NCBI RefSeq assembly: GCF_038007965.1
Contig: NZ_JBBOYD010000001.1
Coordinates: 4,194,501 to 4,258,500 of the forward strand
Length of the DNA stretch: 64,000 nt
Direction of reading: 5' to 3'
Source: Niallia sp. FSL W8-0635
GTDB lineage: Bacteria; Bacillota; Bacilli; Bacillales; Cytobacillaceae
Position numbers and translations under genes: made by a program. The first letter of the stretch is position 1. Each line of letters opens with the position of its first letter. Positions 8,116 to 16,442 of the stretch are shown piece after piece. The notes beneath the pieces were generated by a model. That model was not told where the DNA came from, made no database searches, and worked only from the letters and a program-made list of their open reading frames with translations.

Positions 8116-9717
8116 TTATAGTGATGAAGATCTATCCACAATGGTTAATGTAGCATCTATATTATTTACAATATAATCAAATTCTTTTCCTCTAATAAAG
8201 AATTGCTGTTTATCCTTACTGAAAATAACGTCTTCTTCAGTGATTGTTTCAGGCTCTATTTGTTGAATATCCTTTATCACAATCCCTGAAACCTCATCTT
8301 GATTTATTAAGTAGTACATATTCTCATATGGCAAGAATAAAGCAGGTTCTCCTTTATACTCACTCATCTCTCCACCATTTACACTTTGCTCTAAATCACT
8401 TGCAGCAGAGCCCATAAACGCCATTAAGAATTGATAAGAAAGCTGGACTCTTTCGGAAAAATAGGGTTCGAAACGGGAGGTAACGACTTCCCCACTCTCA
8501 CTTTTTAGAGAAGAGACGTCCTCTTTATGGATATAATACCTTTCATCGCCATACTCTATCTGCGCAACGTTAGCATTTTGCGCAATGAAACCCACTGTGT
8601 TTCCAAAAGGCAGTTTCACCTGTGAAGCTGTATTAAGACTATCGTCTGTATATAATGTGATATCAGGTTGAAGAATGATACCTTCTTCCTCTACATCCTC
8701 CCATGATGTTTCCTTAACCGCATCCTTTTGCCCTGGTTCGGCTACTGTCGTTGTTTCTTTTGTAAATAAAGAAATGGAAGGTAACTTTCTTAATGATTGT
8801 TCAATAAATAAAGAACCTCCACTTATTAATAAGAACAGGGTAAGAATAATTAGTTGGATTTGAGATCCTTTCTTACGCTTACTTTTTTTAGATTTTGAAG
8901 TTAGACGTGTGGATGTCTTACTTACAAGTGGTTTTTTTCGTGCTTCTTTATTTTTTTGTTGATAGTCTAACTTCCCTTCTTTTGGAAGCTTATTAAACCA
9001 ATTAATAAATTTCTTATATTCCTCTACTACTACTTTTGTTTCATCAAACATAATTAATTCGCCATAATGCATCCAGGCGACACGGTCACAGATTTTTTCA
9101 ATCTGACTGATTGAATGACTAACAAAGAAGATTGTTTTTCCCTGCTCTTTGAATTCCGTAATTCTATCCACGCATTTTTGATAAAATGTCTGATCCCCTA
9201 CGGACAAAGCTTCATCTATTATTAGTATATCCGGGTTATTATGAATCGAAATCGCAAAACCTAAACGAGACTTCATCCCACTTGAATAGCTCTTCACAGG
9301 TTGGTCAATGAACTCACCAATATCGGCAAATTCAACAATAGAATCATACATTTCTTCTATTTCTTTCTTCGTAAAACCCATCATTAAACATTTTAAATAT
9401 ATATTATCTTTTCCAGTAAGACTATTATTTAGTCCCGCTGCAATCGCTATAAGAGAGGGTTGTCCATCCATATCAATTTCCCCAGATGTTGGCGGAATCA
9501 TTCTTGCTAATAGATTAGACATCGTAGATTTACCAGAACCATTTATTCCAACAAATCCAATCGTTTCCCCTTCCATAACGTTAAAAGTTATATTTCTTAC
9601 TCCATAAAATCCTGCCTTACTATGATTAGGAAAAAACAATTCCTTGATTTTTTCCTTTTTACTTGTCGTTAGACTATATTTTTTCGAAACATCATGAAAC
9701 GAAACCTTGAGATTCAT
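8116..9717 (-). CDS. tagH: Teichoic acid exporter ATP-binding subunit TagH with extracytoplasmic extension
   Basis: The N-terminal ABC ATPase (residues 1-245) has Walker A GINGSGKST near 55, the signature SYSSGMKSRLG near 140 and Walker B ILIIDEALSVGD near 162. The spacing is that of polysaccharide/teichoic exporters. A lysine-rich linker then leads to one transmembrane helix (about 286-305). Beyond it lies an extracytoplasmic region of about 230 residues beginning with an SH3-like stretch (ILQPDITLYTD). At 533 residues it is as long as Bacillus TagH. It is encoded directly downstream of tagG, 26 bp away. Together they flip undecaprenyl-linked wall teichoic acid outward. Confidence 0.93.
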   Translation of the reverse strand: MNLKVSFHDVSKKYSLTTSKKEKIKELFFPNHSKAGFYGVRNITFNVMEGETIGFVGINGSGKSTMSNLLARMIPPTSGEIDMDGQPSLIAIAAGLNNSLTGKDNIYLKCLMMGFTKKEIEEMYDSIVEFADIGEFIDQPVKSYSSGMKSRLGFAISIHNNPDILIIDEALSVGDQTFYQKCVDRITEFKEQGKTIFFVSHSISQIEKICDRVAWMHYGELIMFDETKVVVEEYKKFINWFNKLPKEGKLDYQQKNKEARKKPLVSKTSTRLTSKSKKSKRKKGSQIQLIILTLFLLISGGSLFIEQSLRKLPSISLFTKETTTVAEPGQKDAVKETSWEDVEEEGIILQPDITLYTDDSLNTASQVKLPFGNTVGFIAQNANVAQIEYGDERYYIHKEDVSSLKSESGEVVTSRFEPYFSERVQLSYQFLMAFMGSAASDLEQSVNGGEMSEYKGEPALFLPYENMYYLINQDEVSGIVIKDIQQIEPETITEEDVIFSKDKQQFFIRGKEFDYIVNNIDATLTIVDRSSSL

Positions 9718-9743
9718 ATATAGATAATTCTCCTTTGTTTACT

Positions 9744-10547
9744 TTAAAGAAAATCGACAAACTTATCCCTAAACTTAAGGTGAAGAATAGACCCTGCAAG
9801 TAAAAGGACTAACGTAACTAACCAAAAATAAATTGTATACTTCAAATCTTCGAAAAACCATGTTCCATTCAGAAAACTATTTCGATAACCACTTACTATA
9901 TAATAAACTGGATTTAGCTTTAATATCGCTTGAACTGTATTACTCATATGAGACGGATCCCAGAATAAAGGCGTAACAAAAAATAGCAATCTCGTAAATG
10001 CTTGTATTAATTGCTGGTAATCTCTTATTAAGACACTGATCGTTGAATTTAATAGAGTTAAGGCAAACATAAACGCTACCATACAAACCAAATAATAGAG
10101 AAACTGCAGCCAATGAAGGGACGGATAAACGCCATTAAACAATAGCACAATAATATAAATAGCAACCATCACAAAATGAACAATTAAATTAGACGCAATG
10201 ACAACAGAAGGCAAGGAACTTATCGGAAAGTTCATTTTCGCAACCATATTTATTCGTTTAAATACACTATTCGATGCCTCTACAACGGTAGGACTGATAA
10301 AGAACCAGGCAATCATACCACCTAGCATCCATACAATAAAATCATATTCTCCAACAGGCTGTCCTTTGCGAATACCAAAGCCAAAAACAAACCAATATGC
10401 GAATACTTGAATTAACGGATTTAGCCATTGCCATAGAACACCTAGATAATGCTGCTCATATTTTGATCTTGTTTCATAAATCGCTAAGCGAATAATTAAA
10501 GGGATGGATCTATACTGTTCTTTTAATAGTATTTTTATTTCATTCAT
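9744..10547 (-). CDS. tagG: Teichoic acid exporter permease TagG
   Basis: This is a 267-residue ABC-2 family permease with six hydrophobic segments. The conserved cytoplasmic N-terminus [22 protein letters not shown] is typical of TagG/RfbA permeases, as is the [12 protein letters not shown] segment before the last helices. The start is ATG at 10547, with GGAAG upstream. It forms an operon with tagH. Neighbouring tagD and the CDP-glycerol transferase fusion suggest that glycerol-phosphate polymers are the substrate, although the exported polymer cannot be proven from sequence. Confidence 0.93.
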   Translation of the reverse strand: MNEIKILLKEQYRSIPLIIRLAIYETRSKYEQHYLGVLWQWLNPLIQVFAYWFVFGFGIRKGQPVGEYDFIVWMLGGMIAWFFISPTVVEASNSVFKRINMVAKMNFPISSLPSVVIASNLIVHFVMVAIYIIVLLFNGVYPSLHWLQFLYYLVCMVAFMFALTLLNSTISVLIRDYQQLIQAFTRLLFFVTPLFWDPSHMSNTVQAILKLNPVYYIVSGYRNSFLNGTWFFEDLKYTIYFWLVTLVLLLAGSILHLKFRDKFVDFL

Positions 10548-10823
10548 TAAAAATCTTCCTTAGTCGAATTTTGTAGATAGGTGGACACCAATAACAAATG
10601 TCATTATCCCATAATATCAAGGATTTTTAAAGTATTACCTGTTTGGAAACACTAAGTACTCTTCCTTATTTTTTGTTTCTTCTCCTCATTTCTTCCTATT
10701 TTATAATGTTAGTATCTAGCTAAATATTCACATTTATTATTTCCTTGTACCAGTTATTTAGCAACGATAAGGAAGTATGATAAAATGAAGGTCTTAATAA
10801 CACTTCATACTAAGGGGAATTAC

Positions 10824-12134
10824 ATGAGTAACATTAAATTGGCTGTAATTGGAAGTTGTGTAAGTAGGGACGCATTTAATTCACATTTCATTAAAAATTA
10901 TAAAGAATTTTATCGATGTGTTGTTAGCCAAAACCACATGTCTATGATTTCTTTAATGTCTGAACCCATTCCGTTTGAACCAAATAAACTAGAAGGTAAT
11001 GTTACTGACTTTAATAAGCAAATCCTCATGACAGAACTGACAAAAGGTGTATGGGATGCATTAAAAATACAAGAACCTGATTATTTAATACTAGACTTTT
11101 ATGCAGATGTTTATTTTGGAATCAGAAAAGTTGGAAATAGCATTATGACGGACAAAACACCGTTATTTCAAAAAACTCCCTTCTATGAAACATTACCATT
11201 AGGAGAAACGTTAAATATAGAAGATCATTATCTTGAATACATGGAGTTATGGAAAAAATCAGTAGATGCATTTATGAAGAAAATGGAACTAGAATTCCCT
11301 TATATAAAGGTCATTATTAATAAAGTTCATTTTACTGATTTATACTTTGAAAAAGAAGCTCAAGAATTAAAGAAAATTAGTGAATCCGGTATTCGAAAAG
11401 TTGATGTTGCTAAAATAAACGATACTTTAAATGCATTTTATGAATACTTCGAATCTACTTATAATGTAGACGTGATTGAATATGAGAAAGAATATTATTC
11501 TGAAGAGAATCATCTCTGGGAATTATTTTATGTCCATTATACAAAAGACTTTTATGAAGATTTCACTACGAAGCTACTACATATTATCTTAGTTGATTTG
11601 CATGAAACTAGGATGAAAGAACGTAACAGCCTCTCTAGAGAGTCTTTTAATCTACTAAAGAATCCTACTTTCAACCAAGGAAAGTCTTTTTGGACCTATT
11701 GGCATAATGATTTTAAAATTTCGCAACCAGAAGAAGATGCTCCTAACGCTTCTATTGTATCCATCTGCCATAATGGTAGCGAAAAAGATTTACATCGACA
11801 AATATGGTCACATGCCGTTGAAATAAATACGGATGGAAAACAAGAATATGAACTAACATTCGACATTAAGATTAAAGATATAGAGGATATAGATAGCTTA
11901 AAATCAATCTTTGCGTTAAGAACATTCCAGAAAATTGATTTAATATTCCAGAAGGATGCCCAATGGTTTAAAAACATAAAGGTTTGGGAAATAGAGGGGA
12001 TTAATAATGATGAATGGACAAAATGCTCCTTCCTTATTAAACCAACAAAAGGTAAATTCATGAAAATCGGCCCTTATTTAATGAGAAACGGCGAAGTATC
12101 TTGGCGAAATATTTCATTAGAAAAACTCTATTAA
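10824..12134 (+). CDS. DUF6270 domain protein (SGNH-like N-terminus, C-terminal beta-rich domain)
   Basis: The protein starts SNIKLAVIGSCVSRDAFNS, the DUF6270 signature. It continues with ISLMSEPIPF and YLILDFYADV, giving an SGNH-like core over residues 1-255. A C-terminal domain of about 160 residues (NLLKNPTFNQGKSFWTYW onward) resembles a carbohydrate-binding beta-sandwich. ATG at 10824 is chosen because AAGGGGAA precedes it; an in-frame ATG at 10785 lacks this. There is no signal peptide, so it acts in the cytoplasm or at its membrane face. It lies divergent from tagG and has a relative at 14227-16293, which links the family to surface-polymer modification. The function is unknown. Confidence 0.82.
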   Translation: MSNIKLAVIGSCVSRDAFNSHFIKNYKEFYRCVVSQNHMSMISLMSEPIPFEPNKLEGNVTDFNKQILMTELTKGVWDALKIQEPDYLILDFYADVYFGIRKVGNSIMTDKTPLFQKTPFYETLPLGETLNIEDHYLEYMELWKKSVDAFMKKMELEFPYIKVIINKVHFTDLYFEKEAQELKKISESGIRKVDVAKINDTLNAFYEYFESTYNVDVIEYEKEYYSEENHLWELFYVHYTKDFYEDFTTKLLHIILVDLHETRMKERNSLSRESFNLLKNPTFNQGKSFWTYWHNDFKISQPEEDAPNASIVSICHNGSEKDLHRQIWSHAVEINTDGKQEYELTFDIKIKDIEDIDSLKSIFALRTFQKIDLIFQKDAQWFKNIKVWEIEGINNDEWTKCSFLIKPTKGKFMKIGPYLMRNGEVSWRNISLEKLY

Positions 12135-12220
12135 CCTATTATTAAGAGAGTTAAACAAAATCGGAGAAACTATCCTTTCAAAAAAGAATATATCTTCGGT
12201 CATCTACGTATATTGCATAC

Positions 12221-12269
12221 TATAAACGTTCGAATTACTTAAATCATGTAAGTAATTCGAACGTTTATA
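12221..12269. repeat. Perfect 20-bp inverted repeat between two surface genes
   Basis: The arms 12221-12240 and 12250-12269 are perfect complements around a 9-base loop. There is no clear T-run on either strand. It may end transcription of the DUF6270 gene or act as an operator or RNA-stability element for the next gene. Confidence 0.75.
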
Positions 12270-12332
12270 TTCATTCAGGAAGAGTAACTTCTCTTCTTGT
12301 TAATGATCAAATAAAGAAGAAGGAAATATGAT

Positions 12333-13877
12333 ATGTCTATTCGAAAACACAAAAACAAACATATAGTTATACGGCATAAATTTATCTTCGTTATTGTAGG
12401 ACTATTACTTATAAGTGCCTGCTTCCTCTACTTGAATAAGGAAGAAACATCTTCTCCACCTAAGCCACTTACGAATGTCAATGTTCAAGACTTTGGTGCA
12501 GAAGGAAATGGAAAGACAGATGATACTAGCGGTATTCAAAAGGCGCTAAACCTAGCCAAAAATAACGAGGATATAGTTACTGTTCATATCCCTAAAGGAA
12601 TCTATAAATTATCAGAAACGTTAGTAGTATATAGTAATACACATCTTATTCTAGAAGATGGTGCCATTATACTAAGAGACCATCTTTCATCGATGCTAGT
12701 GAACGGGGAAGCTAACCATAACTATTACGGCTATAACGGAGAAGGAAATATCACCATAGACGGCGGGACTTTTGATGGGAATATACAAGAATATCCAACA
12801 GGTTTTAACGGGATTGGCATAGCACGCGGCAGTAATATTACCATTAAAAATGTGACAATAAAAGATATTGCCCAAGGACATGCGATTGATATAAACGCAT
12901 CAAAAAATGTGTTAATCGAAAACTGCAAATTTATTGGATACTCTGATCCAACTGCTGACCATTCGCGTAACTATACAGAGGCCATTCAAATCGCAGAACA
13001 TACAAAAATGGGGTTTCCTCGCTTTGGTGCATACGATGGCACTCCTTCCAAAAATATCACGATTCAAGATAATTATTTTGGAAATAGCGATACGACTGGA
13101 GCTAGTCCTTGGCCAGTAGGTGTTGGAAATCATTTAACCGTCCAAGATAAATATAATTCAAATATAAAAATCATCAATAATACGTTTGACGGGATGCCAT
13201 TAGCTGGTGTTCGCCCTTATAAATGGCAAGATACTACTATTAGTAACAATACATTCCTTTCTTGCTATATCGGTGTATTATTATCAAATCCTAATGGAGA
13301 AGGAGAATCTTCTCGCACTGCAGATGGTGTTCAAACATCCCAACCGCAGTCAGGAAGTAATTACACGATTCACAAAAATATTTTTAATAAAACCCAAAAA
13401 GACGGCATTTATGGCAGAGGCTGGAATAGCAATAACACCCTCTCTACCATGAACACCATTAAAATTACAGAAAATATCTTTAACAATCAGGATCTAGAAC
13501 AGAAAGGCTCAGCGATTAATCTCTCTTGGATAGAAGATGTAGTAATCGAAAAAAATGAAATTTCAAATGTCTATCGAAGTATCTACCTTACATTTGGAAG
13601 TAATATCTCTATCCTGCAAAACAAGATGAGTTCGATTGCTTCTGATGCTATTCTAGTAGACGAACCAAATAATCCATCGCCAAACAACCGATTTACCAAA
13701 AATATTCTTGTAGATAATAATACGATTAGAAACTTTGCTGGAGTGGGAATATGGGCAAAAAACATCGATACCCTGACCATTCATAATAATGAACTAGAAC
13801 CCGCTATTAATAACCCAAACAGCATACTCTATGATTCATCTTCGAATCTAAATATCGCTAATAATAAAGTTAATTAA
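12333..13877 (+). CDS. Membrane-anchored right-handed beta-helix (pectate-lyase superfamily) protein
   Basis: A short basic N-terminus and one hydrophobic helix (about residues 15-33) anchor a large extracellular domain. That domain begins VNVQDFGAEGNGKTDDTSGIQKAL, the Pectate_lyase_3 signature, followed by many parallel beta-helix coils rich in N-x-(I/T)-I-x-N, such as NITIKNVTIKDI and NISILQNKM. Such proteins are polysaccharide lyases, hydrolases or epimerases. In this neighbourhood it may trim or remodel the surface glycan. GAAGGAAA precedes the ATG. Catalytic residues were not assigned, so the enzymatic class is open. Confidence 0.82.
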   Translation: MSIRKHKNKHIVIRHKFIFVIVGLLLISACFLYLNKEETSSPPKPLTNVNVQDFGAEGNGKTDDTSGIQKALNLAKNNEDIVTVHIPKGIYKLSETLVVYSNTHLILEDGAIILRDHLSSMLVNGEANHNYYGYNGEGNITIDGGTFDGNIQEYPTGFNGIGIARGSNITIKNVTIKDIAQGHAIDINASKNVLIENCKFIGYSDPTADHSRNYTEAIQIAEHTKMGFPRFGAYDGTPSKNITIQDNYFGNSDTTGASPWPVGVGNHLTVQDKYNSNIKIINNTFDGMPLAGVRPYKWQDTTISNNTFLSCYIGVLLSNPNGEGESSRTADGVQTSQPQSGSNYTIHKNIFNKTQKDGIYGRGWNSNNTLSTMNTIKITENIFNNQDLEQKGSAINLSWIEDVVIEKNEISNVYRSIYLTFGSNISILQNKMSSIASDAILVDEPNNPSPNNRFTKNILVDNNTIRNFAGVGIWAKNIDTLTIHNNELEPAINNPNSILYDSSSNLNIANNKVN

Positions 13878-13921
13878 TAGAAATTGGGTAAAAACTAATT
13901 CGTTCAACACTTTGTTTTTAA

Positions 13922-14132
13922 AGCTTGTTTTTCTAAAAAATATTTTGAAATAGAAAAAATTTAATTAATTGGAAAAACGGAGCAGCCTGAATACACGTAG
14001 ACTCCTGTGGGAGCTGCGAGAAAGTCCGAGACCCCGCAGGAACGTTAGTGACGAGGAGGCTCGGCGCTCGCCCCACGGAAAGCGAAGTGTATTCAGGCTG
14101 CGGATAACAACACCAAATTTTATTAAAAATGC
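13922..14132 (+). mobile_element. MITE-like palindromic element, copy 1
   Basis: A central 120-bp palindromic part (13982-14101) is bounded by perfect 15-bp inverted repeats GCAGCCTGAATACAC/GTGTATTCAGGCTGC. It contains GACTCCTGTGGGAG and CCCCACGGAAAGCG, words typical of a dispersed Bacillaceae repeat. Weaker outer homology to copy 2 (26915-27127, opposite orientation) extends to about 13922 and 14132. It carries no coding capacity and lies in the 3' region between convergent genes. Confidence 0.8.
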
Positions 14133-14150
14133 ATTTTTTAAAAGCAAATA

Positions 14151-14193
14151 AAAAAACCAAACAATCAACTTCCATGCGATTGCTTGGTTTTTT
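14151..14193. terminator. Bidirectional terminator between convergent genes
   Basis: The stem AAAAAACCAA-CAATC pairs with GATTG-TTGGTTTTTT around an 11-base loop. There are A- and T-runs at both ends, so it can serve the beta-helix gene (+) and the DUF6270 gene (-). Confidence 0.85.
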
Positions 14194-14226
14194 CTTTGGC
14201 TGAAATACTTATGCCCCAGCCACTTC

Positions 14227-16293
14227 TTATATTCGAGTAACCTCCATGACCCTTGGCTGTTTCATAAAGTTCTTCAACGTTATCTCATCCAATTGAGTTA
14301 AAAAGTCTCGATAATACGCTGATTCTAAATGATCTGGGGTATTATTTTCTGGATGATTATAAAGAGAATAGTATTTTCTCTTCGTCAAATCAATCACTTG
14401 CGCTTTCGGTAATAGCTGCAAGAAATAATTCTCCATATATTCAAATAAATAATTACTTCTCTTAATATGCTTCACATTGTCTTTAAACTTCTCGACATTT
14501 CCTTCTTTTGTGATAAACCCGTCCGTTTTGCGGACCTTCTGAAGGATTATTTGTTCTTCTGGAATATAGTTAACTAGTTCTCTCGCAAACTCTTGCATAT
14601 TTTTCTTCCATCGTTCTAAATACACTTCGACGTTTTCATGTGAAAGAACCTTAGCTTGATCCTTTATTTCATATAGATAGTTAAGATTTCTGCGAAGCAT
14701 ATAATTGATGGTGACAATATGCTCTTCATCAAACATTAACACATCTTTAGATCCATCTACATAAAAGTCTAGAATAAGGAATTCCGGTTTTGTTTTTTCC
14801 AATTGGGTGAAAAACTCTTTCTTATAATCACTCTTGATATACTCTACTTCCCTTTGATTAAAACCAATAAATTTCTTCTCTGGAAATGGTACAGGGTTAC
14901 TCATTATGCTGATAATGGAGGAATGGAATTGCGTGTAAACCAATTCGTATTTACTCTTATAATTCGGATTATAAAAATCAGCTGAACTAAATGCTAAACG
15001 GCTAAAACATGAACCACTTACAGCAATTTTCATACTATTTTCAGATGGTTTCACTGCTCGATCCTCACAAGTAATCATTAATTTCTCATCATTAGAAAGC
15101 TTCAATCGTTTATGATTATCAATTTCCAGTGTTTGTCCCGATACAGAAATCGTTTCACCAATAATAACCGGTGTCTTAACCATAATACCGTTGTTTGAAT
15201 CAACTAATTCAAGATAAATCGTATACTGATCCCCATCATGGAAATGAATGTTATCAAATATTTCTTTATACGGAAAGCTTATCATTCCTATTTCTTCTAA
15301 TTGTTGAAAAGGCAGCTCATTAGCTATTGTGATAAGTTCACCCTCGCTAAATGTTCCCTCTTTGACTAGACTCACTCGATCAATCTGTAAATCATCACTT
15401 ACAATACCTTGTATCACTACATTTGAATCATCATTGACTTGCCAATTAATCGTTTCAAATAGCAAGCTCTTGGTTGCAATCGTTAATGATAAAGCCTTTT
15501 TATAATTTATGTAAAAATTATAGTTAGCTAGATTTGTAATACTATGTCGCCCCATAAAGCCTGAATTCTTTTCGACAGAAAGGGGAAATTCAAGTTCTTT
15601 ACCAGATGCTCCATCGATAAACACGATATACGCATCCCATGTTTGCTTTGTCTGATTTTCATTCGTTTTTAATAAATAAGGTAGGGATACATTTGCTTCA
15701 TAAGTGTTTCCTTCTCTAGGCGTAACTGGGAAAGAAACAGTTTGTTGATAATATAGGATATCCGGTTGCAGCCTTTTTCTAAAAACAAGATTAATATCAT
15801 CCGTTTGTTGAAAGGAACCCCAATTTAATTCGAAGTTAACCGCTAAGGTATTCTCCTTTACCTTTCCCACTAAATGCTCGATAGCTATATCTTTTGTCGA
15901 AACGAGCAAGGCAAAACTATTCATTTGTGTCTCGTACAGCTTAACCTGTACAGAACTATTAGGAATAGAAATAGATTCAGTTGGAGTAAAATCACTTATC
16001 TCCATTTTAATTCTCTCAATATGATTCCCCAAAGCTAGATAGCAATCCCAAATTGCATGGTATGTAAGATATTCTCCTAATTGATCTAAATGAATGTGAA
16101 CAGTAAAAAAATCTCCCTGCCATTCTGTATCTAGAGGTATTCTATTTGGGATAAAGTAATCATCAGGTGAAATTCTCTCCTGTAGAAAGATAGATGGTCT
16201 TTCTTCCTTTCCATCCTCGTTTGTATATTGGCCTTGTAAAATAAATTCATTTTTATTTTCTAACTTTTGAAAAGATATTAACTTGGCAAACAT
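14227..16293 (-). CDS. Large DUF6270 protein with N-terminal beta-rich modules
   Basis: The C-terminal part (from about residue 430) is DUF6270. It has KIAVSGSCFSRLAFSS, IISIMSNPVPFPEKKF and FLILDFYVD, the same blocks as the protein at 10824-12134. The N-terminal 420 residues look all-beta. They include NYNFYINYKKALSLTI, reminiscent of accessory domains found on teichoic-acid glycosyltransferases. ATG at 16293 follows GGAGGG at 5 bases; 10 earlier in-frame codons are excluded. No signal peptide is seen. It is co-oriented with, and just downstream of, the glycerophosphotransferase fusion, separated from it by a likely terminator. A role in teichoic-acid or glycan modification is inferred. Confidence 0.8.
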   Translation of the reverse strand: MFAKLISFQKLENKNEFILQGQYTNEDGKEERPSIFLQERISPDDYFIPNRIPLDTEWQGDFFTVHIHLDQLGEYLTYHAIWDCYLALGNHIERIKMEISDFTPTESISIPNSSVQVKLYETQMNSFALLVSTKDIAIEHLVGKVKENTLAVNFELNWGSFQQTDDINLVFRKRLQPDILYYQQTVSFPVTPREGNTYEANVSLPYLLKTNENQTKQTWDAYIVFIDGASGKELEFPLSVEKNSGFMGRHSITNLANYNFYINYKKALSLTIATKSLLFETINWQVNDDSNVVIQGIVSDDLQIDRVSLVKEGTFSEGELITIANELPFQQLEEIGMISFPYKEIFDNIHFHDGDQYTIYLELVDSNNGIMVKTPVIIGETISVSGQTLEIDNHKRLKLSNDEKLMITCEDRAVKPSENSMKIAVSGSCFSRLAFSSADFYNPNYKSKYELVYTQFHSSIISIMSNPVPFPEKKFIGFNQREVEYIKSDYKKEFFTQLEKTKPEFLILDFYVDGSKDVLMFDEEHIVTINYMLRRNLNYLYEIKDQAKVLSHENVEVYLERWKKNMQEFARELVNYIPEEQIILQKVRKTDGFITKEGNVEKFKDNVKHIKRSNYLFEYMENYFLQLLPKAQVIDLTKRKYYSLYNHPENNTPDHLESAYYRDFLTQLDEITLKNFMKQPRVMEVTRI

Positions 16294-16386
16294 GTTAACC
16301 CTCCGTATCAAACACTGAACCATTTAATAGGAAACAAGCGTTATTTTATTACCCATCAATCTTTTTTTACTTCAAAAGAATATAAG

Positions 16387-16416
16387 AAAATTAACGATCC
16401 GTGAAAAGGATGTTAA
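16387..16416 (-). terminator. Terminator after the glycerophosphotransferase fusion gene
   Basis: On the minus strand TTAACATCC pairs with GGAT-GTTAA (one bulged base) and is followed by TTTTCTT. Confidence 0.6.
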
Positions 16417-16442
16417 GCTTTCTTATCCCATTTTAAATCTAT

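Noticed and set aside
13969..14175. Open frames across the first MITE-like element on both strands
   Set aside because: They are products of the GC-rich palindromic repeat, with no start signal.
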